A stretch of 64,000 nucleotides of DNA from CAAGNP01 sp964611185 (GTDB taxonomy: Bacteria > Bacteroidota > Bacteroidia > Bacteroidales > UBA932), in assembly GCA_964611185.1 (NCBI GenBank), contig CAZSXE010000002.1, forward strand, positions 1-64,000, given 5' to 3'. The notes under the pieces were generated by a model. That model searched no databases and was not told where the DNA came from. It was given only the letters and a program-made list of their open reading frames with translations. Numbering within the stretch: position 1 is the stretch's first letter; every line of letters begins with the position of its first letter. Of the stretch, positions 25,658 to 34,855 are shown piece after piece. The position numbers were made by a program, and so were the translations under genes.

Positions 25658-26440
25658 ATGAAAATAGTTGTTTGTATTAAACAAGTTCCGGATACTACGG
25701 AAATAAAAATTAATCCCGTTACCGGTACTCTTATCAGAGAAGGTGTACCAAGTATTATGAATCCCGATGATAAGGGTGCTCTTGAAATGGCTCTGCGTCT
25801 GAAAGATCAATTTGGAGCTCATGTTACGGTAATTACTATGGGACCTCCTCAGGCTGAGTTGATTTTAAGGGAGGCCTACGCAATGGGTGCTGACAAGGCA
25901 ATACTTCTGACCGACAGAAGGTTTGCCGGTGCCGATACCCTCGCTACTTCAAATGCTCTTGCAGGTGCTTTGAAAACAATGAAATGGGATATTGTTATTG
26001 CCGGAAGGCAGGCTATAGATGGTGATACTGCTCAGGTAGGACCTGAAATGGCAGAACATCTCGATATTCCACAGATTTCTTATGTGGTGGATCTTCAATA
26101 TAAAAACAGAAAAAAGATTATTGTAAAAAAAGAGACAGAAGAGGGGTATCAGATGCTTGAAACCGAAGCCCCCTGCCTTCTTACTGTCCTTTCTACTGCC
26201 AATAAATCGAGATATATGACTGTTCCAGGGATTGTGGAGGCTTATAATAAAAAAGTGGAAATTTGGTCAGCCGATAAAATCGATGTAGATGAATCCAAGC
26301 TCGGATTAAAAGGGTCTCCTACAAAGGTTCTGAAAGCTTTTGCCAAGGGAATGAAACAGGCTGGAGAGGTCTATGAAGTGTCACCTGAGGAGGCAGTAGG
26401 CATTATTGTCTCGAGACTTAAAGAAAAATTTATTATCTAA
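25658..26440 (+). CDS. etfB: Electron transfer flavoprotein, beta subunit
   Basis: 260 aa. It has the N-terminal VCIKQVPDTTEIKINP pattern and the IAGRQAIDGDTAQVGPEMAE block of EtfB proteins that partner with Bcd in butyrate-forming anaerobes. Those Etf proteins bind FAD in both subunits and take NADH, passing electrons to crotonyl-CoA and ferredoxin. The start is the ATG at 25658, preceded by AGGAGG-like TAGGAGGT, one of few clear Shine-Dalgarno sequences in the window. Confidence 0.94.
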   Translation: MKIVVCIKQVPDTTEIKINPVTGTLIREGVPSIMNPDDKGALEMALRLKDQFGAHVTVITMGPPQAELILREAYAMGADKAILLTDRRFAGADTLATSNALAGALKTMKWDIVIAGRQAIDGDTAQVGPEMAEHLDIPQISYVVDLQYKNRKKIIVKKETEEGYQMLETEAPCLLTVLSTANKSRYMTVPGIVEAYNKKVEIWSADKIDVDESKLGLKGSPTKVLKAFAKGMKQAGEVYEVSPEEAVGIIVSRLKEKFII

Positions 26441-26461
26441 CACCTTTAAAAATTTTATATT

Positions 26462-27466
26462 ATGGATAAATCAGTTTATAAAAATGTTTTTGTTTTTGCT
26501 GAACAGAGAGAAGGTGTTATTCAATCGGTCGCTTTTGAACTATTGGGAAAAGCGAGAGATTTGGCTTCTTCACTCGGGGAGAAGGTTGTGGCTGTTTTCC
26601 CTGGTCACAATATCTCAGCTGATGCACATACTCTTATAGAATATGGTGCGGATGAGGTAATATGCATCGATCATCCCCAGTTAGAAAATTATCTGACAGA
26701 GCAGTATGTTCAGGCTATATATCAAGTAATTACAGCTTTCAGACCAGGTATATTTATTCTCGGAGCTACTACTATCGGAAGGGATCTCGGACCTCGTCTC
26801 TCTGCAAGGCTTGAAACAGGTCTTACAGCCGACTGTACCAAACTTGATATTTCTGAAGAGAAAGAGCTTCTTATGACTCGCCCTGCATTTGGAGGTAACC
26901 TTATGGCCACTATTCAGTGTCCTAATAACAGACCTCAAATGTCCACTGTCCGTCCCGGTGTAATGCAAAAAATCGAAAGAGATGCAAAAAGAAAGGGGAC
27001 AGTCGTGATGTTTGAACCCAAATTTGACCTGACCAAGTTTAAAGTCAAACTCCTCGAAACTGTAAAGGAAGATAAAGGAAAAATAGATATTTCAGAGGCT
27101 AAAGTTCTTATTTCAGGTGGTAGAGGAGTGGGATGTAAAGAGGGCTTTGAAAAGTTGAAAAGCCTTGCAGATGTTCTTAATGCCGAGGTTTCTTCTTCTC
27201 GCGCTATGGTCGATGCAGGGATTATGCCTCACGATCGTCAAGTAGGCCAGACAGGTAAGACTGTTCGTCCCAATCTTTACTTTGCTTTCGGTATTTCAGG
27301 CGCTATTCAGCATCTTGCCGGAATGGAGGAATCGGATTTCATCATAGCGGTCAATAAAGATAAGTTCGCACCTATTTTTAATGTTTCCGATCTCGGAATA
27401 GTAGGAGATTTAAATAAAATAGTTCCACTACTTACCGATAGATTGAAAGGTGAAATAAAGAAATAA
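26462..27466 (+). CDS. etfA: Electron transfer flavoprotein, alpha subunit
   Basis: 334 aa last gene of the lysine operon. The C-terminal FAD-binding domain is clear: SGGRGVGCKEGF, GASRAMVDAG-type SSSRAMVDAGIMPHDRQVGQTGKTVRPNLYFAFGISGAIQH, and IAVNKDKFAPIF. It forms the heterodimer with EtfB. The strong hairpin at 27485-27516 starts 18 bases after the stop and probably ends the operon transcript. Confidence 0.94.
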   Translation: MDKSVYKNVFVFAEQREGVIQSVAFELLGKARDLASSLGEKVVAVFPGHNISADAHTLIEYGADEVICIDHPQLENYLTEQYVQAIYQVITAFRPGIFILGATTIGRDLGPRLSARLETGLTADCTKLDISEEKELLMTRPAFGGNLMATIQCPNNRPQMSTVRPGVMQKIERDAKRKGTVVMFEPKFDLTKFKVKLLETVKEDKGKIDISEAKVLISGGRGVGCKEGFEKLKSLADVLNAEVSSSRAMVDAGIMPHDRQVGQTGKTVRPNLYFAFGISGAIQHLAGMEESDFIIAVNKDKFAPIFNVSDLGIVGDLNKIVPLLTDRLKGEIKK

Positions 27467-27484
27467 CTAATAAAAATTCTTTAT

Positions 27485-27516
27485 AAAGAGAGGTTACTTT
27501 TTGTTAACCTCTCTTT
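27485..27516. terminator. Hairpin terminator between etfA and sulP, probably bidirectional
   Basis: A 12-bp perfect stem (AAAGAGAGGTTA pairing with TAACCTCTCTTT) around an 8-base loop, followed on the plus strand by a T-rich run (TTTTATTTTTTATT). It ends the lysine operon; because it also covers the last codons and stop of sulP on the minus strand, it may stop transcripts from both sides. Confidence 0.65.
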
Positions 27517-29221
27517 TATTTTTTATTAATTCATTGGCTCTTGCCATCGCAGGGATGATATGGTCAAAAATATTTTCCTTACCTATCTCGTTGTCAAATC
27601 CTGATTTGGACAATGTGCTGTGGACACTGCTGTTGACCCCTGATAGAAGTATTGTAATACCCTCTTTTTTAGATCTTAGATATAGATTTCGCAAATTCTT
27701 TAAACCGGTAGAGTCTATAAATGGTACTTTTCTCATCCTGATAATTCGTATCTGTATCTCTTTGGAACATTCTCTGTCAAGTTCATCGATTTTATTGGCG
27801 AGTCCGAAGAAAAAAGGTCCGTCTATCTCATATACTTCTACTTCTTTCGGAACATTGAAGTGCTCAATATTGGAAAGTCGTGCTGCTTCTTCATTTTCAG
27901 TAGCGGCTATGTAATTATCATTCAATACTTTAATTTCTGATGTCTCCGATGTCCGTTTGATAAATAATATGATGGCAAGTAGCACTCCGACCTCTATTGC
28001 CACAGTCAAATCTATTACGACAGTGAGGAAAAATGTTATTAAAAGTACTGCTACATCGGCTTTATCTCCTTTGAGAAGGTATCTAAATGTTCTCCACTCA
28101 CTCATATTATATGCTACCATAATAAGTATTGCCGCAAGGCAGGAAAGGGGAATATATACGGCGTAGGGGAGTAAAAATAGGAAAATTAATAAAAGGACGA
28201 TAGCGTGGATTATGCCGGCAACAGGAGTTTTACCTCCGTTGTTGATGTTGGCCATCGTGCGTGCCACTGCTCCTGTGGCAGGTATTCCCCCAAAAATAGG
28301 GGTGATGATATTCGCTATTCCCTGCCCGATAAGTTCTGTATTGGAATTATGCTTTTTACCCGTCACACCGTCTGCAACCATCGCAGCAAGTAGGGATTCT
28401 ATGGCGCAAAGTATTGCAATAGTGAATGCAGGCGAAAATAGATCTTTTGCATTTTCAAATGTGATTTTGGGCACATTGGGTTCGGGAATTGTCAATCCGA
28501 GAGATAATTCAGGGAATTTATCTCCGATGGTGGTGAATGTTACCCCCGGAATGTGAATAGCTGCGACTGAGGCGATTACCCCTATGGCTATCGCAATGAG
28601 AGAACCAGGTACTTTCTTTGTCACTTTAGGCCAAAAAATAATAGTAAGCAGACAAACAAGTCCTAAAAGTAATTCTGCGATATTGATAGATTTCAAGTTT
28701 GAAATATAGCATATCCATTGGGGAATGAAGCCTGAAGGGACTTCTGCGATTTGAAGACCGAAAAAGTCTTTTATTTGCGTAGTGAAAATGACAAGAGCGA
28801 TTCCCGATGTAAATCCTACTACGATAGGGTAAGGGATGAATTTTATGATATTCCCTATCTTAAAAATGCCCATCAAAACTAATAATACTCCCGCCATGAT
28901 GGTGGCAATCATCAATCCGTTAAATCCGAATTTTGCCACTATTCCATACACTATAACAATAAATGCTCCTGTGGGTCCTCCGATGAGAAAATTGGATCCT
29001 CCGAAAATGGAAACAAGAAAGCCTGCTACTATTGCTGTGATTAATCCTTGTTGTGGAGTAACACCGGAAGCAATACCGAAAGCGATAGCTAAAGGGAGGG
29101 CTATTATTCCTACTATTATACCGGCTATCAGATCGGATTTGAATGTTTCTTTTGAGTATTTTCCTTTTTCAAATACTTCGAAAAATTTTGGTTTAAAAAC
29201 AGTAAAATCAATTTTTTTCAT
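27494..29221 (-). CDS. SulP-family anion transporter with STAS domain
   Basis: 575 aa SLC26/SulP carrier: about 12 hydrophobic segments in residues ~30-430 (including GIIVGIIALPLAIAFGIASG and GGIPATGAVARTMANINNGG) and a cytoplasmic STAS domain (~445-565) with the DSTG motif. Known family members carry sulfate, bicarbonate, C4-dicarboxylates or other anions; sequence alone does not settle the substrate. Its ATG overlaps the cysteate synthase stop by one base, the tightest coupling possible, so a sulfur oxyanion, or a sulfonate, is a reasonable guess here. It is the last gene of the Hdr operon. Confidence 0.9.
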   Translation of the reverse strand: MKKIDFTVFKPKFFEVFEKGKYSKETFKSDLIAGIIVGIIALPLAIAFGIASGVTPQQGLITAIVAGFLVSIFGGSNFLIGGPTGAFIVIVYGIVAKFGFNGLMIATIMAGVLLVLMGIFKIGNIIKFIPYPIVVGFTSGIALVIFTTQIKDFFGLQIAEVPSGFIPQWICYISNLKSINIAELLLGLVCLLTIIFWPKVTKKVPGSLIAIAIGVIASVAAIHIPGVTFTTIGDKFPELSLGLTIPEPNVPKITFENAKDLFSPAFTIAILCAIESLLAAMVADGVTGKKHNSNTELIGQGIANIITPIFGGIPATGAVARTMANINNGGKTPVAGIIHAIVLLLIFLFLLPYAVYIPLSCLAAILIMVAYNMSEWRTFRYLLKGDKADVAVLLITFFLTVVIDLTVAIEVGVLLAIILFIKRTSETSEIKVLNDNYIAATENEEAARLSNIEHFNVPKEVEVYEIDGPFFFGLANKIDELDRECSKEIQIRIIRMRKVPFIDSTGLKNLRNLYLRSKKEGITILLSGVNSSVHSTLSKSGFDNEIGKENIFDHIIPAMARANELIKNKREVNKK

Positions 29222-30513
29222 TAGATGAATAAGGATTTTATTTTATTAATAATTAATTCTTTATCTCCTTTCGGCTCAAGTATCAAATCTGGTTTGAGAT
29301 AATGGATACTATGTTGAGATTTGAAGAGCTTTTCTCCCCCTCCGGTAATATTGAGCATTACTGTTTCATCAGGAGAAATCTTACCTGACCGAAGTGTTTT
29401 TATCATTCCGGTAAGGGCCACAGCGGCGGCAGGATGAATATCTATTCCTTCTGTATTTTTGAACAGTTCCATGTTCTCTTTTACCTCTTTGTTATCGGCT
29501 ACCTCCATATCTCCGTGTGTCTCTTTAAGAACATCATATACTCCACCGCGAATTGGGTAGGGAGGTTTTCTGTTTGAAAGTACTTTTGCCTCTATTGCGA
29601 GGGCGAGTTTCCTCGATTTTTCTTCGTCCATCTCTGAAAGAGCTCTGCTTCCTGCTTTCCATGCATCGTACATTATGGTAAAGGGGATATTCTGCGATGG
29701 ATAAAGTCTCATTTTATGTGAACCGTAGCGTCCGTCTTCAATCAGTCTGAGGTTTGCTTCAAAGGCGGCAATGGTGCCTGTACCGCTTCCTATCGCTTGA
29801 AAGTATGCATCAGGGATTCTCCCAATGGTGGTGGTAGCCGAAAGTACTGTGGTACCCATCCCGTCTCTTCTTGCTATATTCTTTGCTCCCCCTTCGTCTA
29901 AAAATAAATCGGAGCCGCAGGCAATCTGGGAAAGAGCTATCGCATCGAAGTAGTCACTCCCTTTGGGTGTTGATATTAATTTGACACACTTATTCAGCTC
30001 TTGACTGAACCAAAGTGCATCCAAATTGTCCTCCGGGACACATAGCAACAGCTTAATGCCGTTGTCAGAGCATACTTGAGCAAATGCGCGGGCAGTGTTA
30101 CCGGCAGAGGCTACTACAAGAATTTTTTTATTGTCAGAGGATAATCGTCCGCATACCGAGTATGCTTCTGTCTCTTTAAATGAACATGTACGCATAAATG
30201 CCCCTTTTTCAGGCCAGTATCCGGAGAAGGCGATATAAAGGTTGTTCATTGAGAGTTTCTTGGCAAGTTTTTCGCTTTTGTATGTGATAGTATGGGCTGA
30301 CCCTTTTAGTGTTCTTTTTATGGGAAGCCAATCGGCATAAGTATATAGACCGTATTCTTCTCCGCGAAGGGAAAGGTGTTTATTTTTATAAATTGCCCTT
30401 ACAAGTGAGGGTTCTGGAGATTGAGGATCTGTCAAAGTCCATCCTGAGTCTTCAAATATCCTCTCTGTGGCCACATTTACAAGAGAATATTGTGTCGGTT
30501 TAAAATCTTTCAT
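29221..30513 (-). CDS. Cysteate synthase (threonine synthase-like PLP enzyme)
   Basis: 430 aa PLP enzyme of the threonine synthase family. Internal blocks such as NLYIAFSGYWPEK, TCSFKETEA (PLP Lys113), ASAGNTARAFA, GGAKNIARRDGMGT and YFQAIGSGTG match what I recall of Methanosarcina cysteate synthase better than genuine ThrC. That enzyme joins sulfite and O-phospho-L-serine to L-cysteate and phosphate. In Bacteroidetes, cysteate feeds capnine-type sulfonolipids. The N-terminal Cys-rich start of the archaeal enzyme is not seen. It lies five bases after the membrane Hdr gene and overlaps sulP by one base. Plain threonine synthase is the alternative. Confidence 0.8.
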   Translation of the reverse strand: MKDFKPTQYSLVNVATERIFEDSGWTLTDPQSPEPSLVRAIYKNKHLSLRGEEYGLYTYADWLPIKRTLKGSAHTITYKSEKLAKKLSMNNLYIAFSGYWPEKGAFMRTCSFKETEAYSVCGRLSSDNKKILVVASAGNTARAFAQVCSDNGIKLLLCVPEDNLDALWFSQELNKCVKLISTPKGSDYFDAIALSQIACGSDLFLDEGGAKNIARRDGMGTTVLSATTTIGRIPDAYFQAIGSGTGTIAAFEANLRLIEDGRYGSHKMRLYPSQNIPFTIMYDAWKAGSRALSEMDEEKSRKLALAIEAKVLSNRKPPYPIRGGVYDVLKETHGDMEVADNKEVKENMELFKNTEGIDIHPAAAVALTGMIKTLRSGKISPDETVMLNITGGGEKLFKSQHSIHYLKPDLILEPKGDKELIINKIKSLFI

Positions 30514-30518
30514 CTTTA

Positions 30519-32393
30519 TTATTCCATTTTTGTTTTTACTATTTCTGCTATATCCTTTACTTGAATTTTAGATTTAGCACCAAAGGTCTTAAGACATAAC
30601 GGACAAGCAGTTATAATAGTTTGAGGATTATTTATTGTTAAATTGTCAATAGCCAAATCAGTGATATGCGAGCGTTCTTCGTATGATAAAGTGATACTTC
30701 CGAGGCTTCCGCCACAGCATATAGATTCATCTTTTCCCTTGGCTGCTTCCACTAAAATACCGATGCTTTTAAGTATGTTTCTCGGTTCTTTGTAAATACC
30801 GCACCCGCGTCCGAGTTCACATGGATCGTGAAATACATATTTGGTTTCATCCTTTTTAAGGGCTATTTTACCGTCTTTTATGAGAGAATCGATAAATTGG
30901 GTGTAATGTACTATGTTTATCCCTTTAAGGTCGTAATTCTCTTTAAATACCTTTAAACAGATGGGACAGGAGAGGAGCAGGGTGTCAGCTCCGGAGGCTT
31001 TAATGATTTCACTATTTTTCTTAATCACCTCTGCAGCTGCTTCTGCGCGACCCGCAAGGATAAGGGGACGACCGCAGCATATTCCCCCTTCTTGATCCAT
31101 AAATGACCACTCTACACCGGATTTGTTCATTATTTCTGTTACGGATGATGTTATAGAAGGTGTCAGCTGAGACATACACCCTGCATAATACAGAACTTTT
31201 CCGTATAGATCTGAAGGATACCGTGTGTTGATAATATTGCTTCTGTCTATGTTTGTAGAGTCTGAATCAAATATCTTTGCAGGCTTGATTGATGGATCTG
31301 TACAGAGATAACTGTAGTCACTGGTAATGTTATACTTTCCTTTGGCCCGATTGGCAATCTTTAAACCGCATGAATCTACACCCACGGGGCATATCGTAAC
31401 ACACTTGCCGCATTGTAGGCATTTGTCTGCAATTTCTTCGCATTTCTTTTTATTGCGCCTGCGCAAAAAACGGATGAAATAGACTGAGGAATATTTCAGG
31501 TTTTTTTTCTGAACCCCCATCGGGCAGGCATCAATACACAGACCGCAGCTGGAACAGGAGTATATCATTGCTTCAGCGTACCCTTTTCGGGGGTGTTTCA
31601 CTTTCAGACCTGCATTTCGCAAGGTGATAAAAAATGCCTCTGTGGGGATGTGCATATATCTTGTAAAAGGAAGAAGGATGAAGAACAGACCGAGGACACT
31701 TGAATATGCCCACCATGTGGGTAAAATATGGTAATCATTGCTCAGGAAATTGGAAAATAGCCAGAAAAGGGGCTTTGTGAGGAAACTTCCTCCGCTTATT
31801 CCAGCGGTAAATCCTTCTGCAAGTAATCTGAGTGGGAATATTGCCCACAGGCAATACATTGCGATTCTATCGGGGAGAGAATTTTTTGTAGTTCTTCTCA
31901 TTCCGAGCACTTTAGAACGAATTCTTTTAAACATTGCGAGTGCTACTCCGCTTAAAACAATGAGCAAAAACAAATCCATCAGGAAGAAGAAGAATGATCC
32001 TCTGAGGGTGTGATTGGTCTCCATCACGAAGTAGCGGAAGAAAATAGGGTAGTAGAACAGTCCAGCCCTCTCGGGGGTATATAGCCATGTCTCGATATGC
32101 CCTAAAACGATAAGCATAAACCACCCAAAAGCAATACTTGAGTGCATATATCCCAAAAGAGGTTTTCTTTTCCAAATTTTAACATGCAAAAGGACATCAC
32201 ATATAATATCTTTGATATTCAGATAGATATTTTTGGGAATAATGAGCGAAATCAAGTATTTTTTTCTGTCTCCCTTTGGAAGGTGGATAATTATTCGCAC
32301 CGCCCCGATTAGCAGATAGATGATTATGAAACACATTCCTATCATAAAAGGGAGGACAAAGTCATTGTATCCTATTAAAAAACGCTCTTTCAC
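30519..32393 (-). CDS. Membrane-bound HdrE-HdrD (DsrM-DsrK) type fusion protein
   Basis: 624 aa. Residues ~10-250 contain about five or six membrane helices of the NarI/HdrE/DsrM cytochrome b type, with His84, His99, His128 and His248 as possible haem ligands. Then come two ferredoxin motifs (C280, C283, C286, C290 and C325, C328, C331, C335) and two complete CCG domains: C406/C439-C440/C476-C479 and C525/C559-C560/C597-C600, each able to hold a non-cubane 4Fe-4S cluster. The design fits exchange of electrons between the quinone pool and a thiol/disulfide or sulfur substrate. It overlaps the small HdrC-like gene by four bases. Confidence 0.85.
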   Translation of the reverse strand: MKERFLIGYNDFVLPFMIGMCFIIIYLLIGAVRIIIHLPKGDRKKYLISLIIPKNIYLNIKDIICDVLLHVKIWKRKPLLGYMHSSIAFGWFMLIVLGHIETWLYTPERAGLFYYPIFFRYFVMETNHTLRGSFFFFLMDLFLLIVLSGVALAMFKRIRSKVLGMRRTTKNSLPDRIAMYCLWAIFPLRLLAEGFTAGISGGSFLTKPLFWLFSNFLSNDYHILPTWWAYSSVLGLFFILLPFTRYMHIPTEAFFITLRNAGLKVKHPRKGYAEAMIYSCSSCGLCIDACPMGVQKKNLKYSSVYFIRFLRRRNKKKCEEIADKCLQCGKCVTICPVGVDSCGLKIANRAKGKYNITSDYSYLCTDPSIKPAKIFDSDSTNIDRSNIINTRYPSDLYGKVLYYAGCMSQLTPSITSSVTEIMNKSGVEWSFMDQEGGICCGRPLILAGRAEAAAEVIKKNSEIIKASGADTLLLSCPICLKVFKENYDLKGINIVHYTQFIDSLIKDGKIALKKDETKYVFHDPCELGRGCGIYKEPRNILKSIGILVEAAKGKDESICCGGSLGSITLSYEERSHITDLAIDNLTINNPQTIITACPLCLKTFGAKSKIQVKDIAEIVKTKME

Positions 32394-32725
32394 TGTTTTG
32401 TTATTTTATAGGTTTTACATATAGAGATAATGAGATGTCTTGTATTTATCCCTCTTGGACACACTAACAGGCATTTTCCGCAAAGCATACAAGACTTCAA
32501 TTGGGGAAGTACTTCGTGTTCGAGACCTCTGCTCAGAAGAAGTATTGTCTTTCTCAAATTCATCGTAGTGTAATTGCCGGCAGTGCAGCTTGCAGCGCAT
32601 GAGCCGCACCCTATACATTTGAGTACATCGGGTTCTATCTCGATGAGTTTATTGAAAAGGGTGTTGTCCATTTTGTCAAGATCCTCTACCGAACTTTGAG
32701 AAATAGAATATCCGAAATTAATCAT
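32390..32725 (-). CDS. Small HdrC-like ferredoxin protein
   Basis: 111 aa with two 4Fe-4S motifs, C37/C40/C43/C47 and C79/C82/C85/C89, in the spacing of HdrC proteins. It lacks any membrane part. It probably wires the flavin of the HdrA-like protein to the membrane HdrED protein, the role HdrC plays between HdrA and HdrB. Its start overlaps the HdrA-like gene by eight bases and its end overlaps the next gene by four, which shows tight translational coupling within the complex. Confidence 0.88.
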   Translation of the reverse strand: MINFGYSISQSSVEDLDKMDNTLFNKLIEIEPDVLKCIGCGSCAASCTAGNYTTMNLRKTILLLSRGLEHEVLPQLKSCMLCGKCLLVCPRGINTRHLIISICKTYKITKQ

Positions 32726-33758
32726 TGCCGTGTCTTAGTTTATTCATTTCTATAAGATATCTGTGAATATCGAGAGCGGCAGCCGATGCCTCGGAGATGG
32801 ATTCTGGCAGGGTTTTTGGCCCTGTGCAGGCTCCTGCATAGAAAATTCCGTTTTTAGAAGACTTCTGAGCGGATAGGAACAAATCTTTCGATTTCAGGAA
32901 ACCGTCTTCATCGACAGGGAGTGAGAGCATCTTTGCAATATAATCGGTATCTTGGTTGTGAACCATGCCTGACATAAGGACCAAAAGGTCCAATGTAATG
33001 CGTAGTGGTTTGGCAGAGAGGGTATCCTCTGCTTTTACCAAAAGCCTTCCATCTTGTTTTTCAGAGACTTCGGAAAGGCGACCTCTCACGAAACGGATTC
33101 CATAATCGCGCTGAGCTTCAAGATACATATCTTCGTATTTTCGACCGAACATCCTCAAATCCATATAGAAACTGTAAACATCCGCTTGGGGAAATTTTGC
33201 TTTTATTTCGCAAGCTTGTTTAACAGCTGTGGCGCAGCACACTTTGGAGCAATGTCTGTTCCCAGCTTTTTCATCTCTCGAACCCACACAATGCACAAAA
33301 CCGATACTTTTAGGATTATTTATGCGCAAATCACTCCCTTTCTTGAAATAATTTTCAAGATCTGCGTTGGTGATTACATTATTATATACCCCATATCCGT
33401 ACTCCTCTTTCTTTTCAGCCTTGAACAGATCAAAACCGGTAGTAATCAGAAGCGCATCGGCAATGATAGAGAGGCCATTAGAGAGTATAATGTTATATGA
33501 ATTTTCAAGTTTATTGACTGAGGTAATTTGAGAATCGAGAAACCACTTTACATTTTCCATGGAAGAGGTCATCTCATCAAGAACGCTCTGAGCTGAAATT
33601 CCTTCGGGAAATAATCTGTCCCATTGGGCAAGATGCCCCCCTAATTTGTTCTCTTTTTCAATGAGAAATGTAGTATATCCTAATTTGGAAAGGGCCTTGG
33701 ATGCTTCAATACCGGAGGGACCGCCACCTACAATTACGACATTATTGTTTTTCTGCAT
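32718..33758 (-). CDS. Short HdrA/QmoA-like flavoprotein
   Basis: 346 aa. An FAD-binding GGGPSGIEAS motif at residues 11-20 and the HdrA-specific cysteine signature (C157VGSR, C170SKVC174C175) identify the HdrA/QmoA family. Methanogen HdrA is about 650 aa with extra ferredoxin domains; this short form resembles QmoA of sulfate reducers and the sHdrA of sulfur oxidisers. It should be the flavin centre of the complex. Whether it bifurcates electrons cannot be told; the missing ferredoxin domains argue against the methanogen mode. Confidence 0.88.
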   Translation of the reverse strand: MQKNNNVVIVGGGPSGIEASKALSKLGYTTFLIEKENKLGGHLAQWDRLFPEGISAQSVLDEMTSSMENVKWFLDSQITSVNKLENSYNIILSNGLSIIADALLITTGFDLFKAEKKEEYGYGVYNNVITNADLENYFKKGSDLRINNPKSIGFVHCVGSRDEKAGNRHCSKVCCATAVKQACEIKAKFPQADVYSFYMDLRMFGRKYEDMYLEAQRDYGIRFVRGRLSEVSEKQDGRLLVKAEDTLSAKPLRITLDLLVLMSGMVHNQDTDYIAKMLSLPVDEDGFLKSKDLFLSAQKSSKNGIFYAGACTGPKTLPESISEASAAALDIHRYLIEMNKLRHGND

Positions 33759-33778
33759 AATGATAAAAAAATTAAGAA

Positions 33779-34849
33779 TTAAAATAATTTAAGTATTGAT
33801 GGGGCAGAGGGCATTGATAAATCTTTACCTCCGACACCTTTATATTTGGCTTTAGGGTCATATTTGATTCCCATTTTATCGAGTAGGGGCTCGACAGCTA
33901 CCTGATGCATCTGAAGTCCCAAGTCCCATGGATCATATCCCATCACAAGTCCTGCTATCTCTTCAAAGGAGAGTACCGGGATGCCGTAATGGTTCTCACC
34001 GTAGGTCTTACCCATTGTCTCTGAAATAACATATTGCCACCTGTCAAGAAAATAATTGCAACCAGGGCAGTTGGTAATGATAAAATCGGGTTTATAAGGC
34101 TCCATTGACTCAAACTTTTTGTAGGTATTGGATAACGAATATCCTCTGTTTGCCTTGACAAGATACTGTCTGAAACCAAATCCACAGCAATGTCTCCTTT
34201 CAGGATAATCCACTATCTCACCCCCCCATGCTTCTATTAAACCAGAAAGGACGTATGGATATTCAGCTCCGCCGACGCTTTTAGATGGAAACATCTTGGA
34301 GTAATGGCATCCTATGTGTTCCACTCCCTTTAAAGGGTGACCTGTTTTGGAATTAACAAGCATATATTTTGCCTTTTCAGAGATTAAATTGCGGTATTTA
34401 AAAATAATATCGCTTGAATGGGCAAGATATTTCGGCTTTTTAAACTCTTTTCGGCACGAATCCCATAACAACTGATGAATTTTAGCTTCAAGTTCAGGAT
34501 ATTCGTGCCATGTCTCAAGAAGTTCGCTGTGGATACCGAAAGAGGTAACACACGATACAGCAAAATTTTCATAACCAGCCTCTGTCATCAATGCAAACTG
34601 ACGGGCGATAATGGTCATTATCGTCTCCTGTGGGATGGTATCGCAGTGATAGGCTATTCCTCCGCATGTAGTATGCTTGGGATCTTCAAAAAAATCTTTT
34701 CCAAGATCATTTCTTGTAATATTTAAAAACGCCTTTTCAGCTGCAGGATTGAAATTTTGTCTGATGCAACTTCTTGCAAAGAAGTAATGGTCATCAGGAA
34801 TCTCTTTCTGATAATCTGACCAAATTTTCTTTTTACCTTCGTATATCAT
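33779..34849 (-). CDS. HdrB-like CCG-domain protein with one degenerate CCG motif
   Basis: 356 aa with two CCG (cysteine-rich) domains. The second is complete: C181, C221-C222-G and C261PGC264. The first is degenerate: C28, then T61-C62-G and C100VTS, so two of five ligand cysteines are gone. One non-cubane cluster is therefore expected, not two. HdrB proteins hold the disulfide- or sulfur-reacting site. It follows the HdrC-like gene after six bases and precedes the HdrA-like gene by 20. Confidence 0.85.
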   Translation of the reverse strand: MIYEGKKKIWSDYQKEIPDDHYFFARSCIRQNFNPAAEKAFLNITRNDLGKDFFEDPKHTTCGGIAYHCDTIPQETIMTIIARQFALMTEAGYENFAVSCVTSFGIHSELLETWHEYPELEAKIHQLLWDSCRKEFKKPKYLAHSSDIIFKYRNLISEKAKYMLVNSKTGHPLKGVEHIGCHYSKMFPSKSVGGAEYPYVLSGLIEAWGGEIVDYPERRHCCGFGFRQYLVKANRGYSLSNTYKKFESMEPYKPDFIITNCPGCNYFLDRWQYVISETMGKTYGENHYGIPVLSFEEIAGLVMGYDPWDLGLQMHQVAVEPLLDKMGIKYDPKAKYKGVGGKDLSMPSAPSILKLF

Positions 34850-34855
34850 ATTCTT

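Noticed and set aside
29221..30513. Threonine synthase as the main call
   Set aside because: Internal motifs agree better with cysteate synthase; kept as the alternative until a tree is made.
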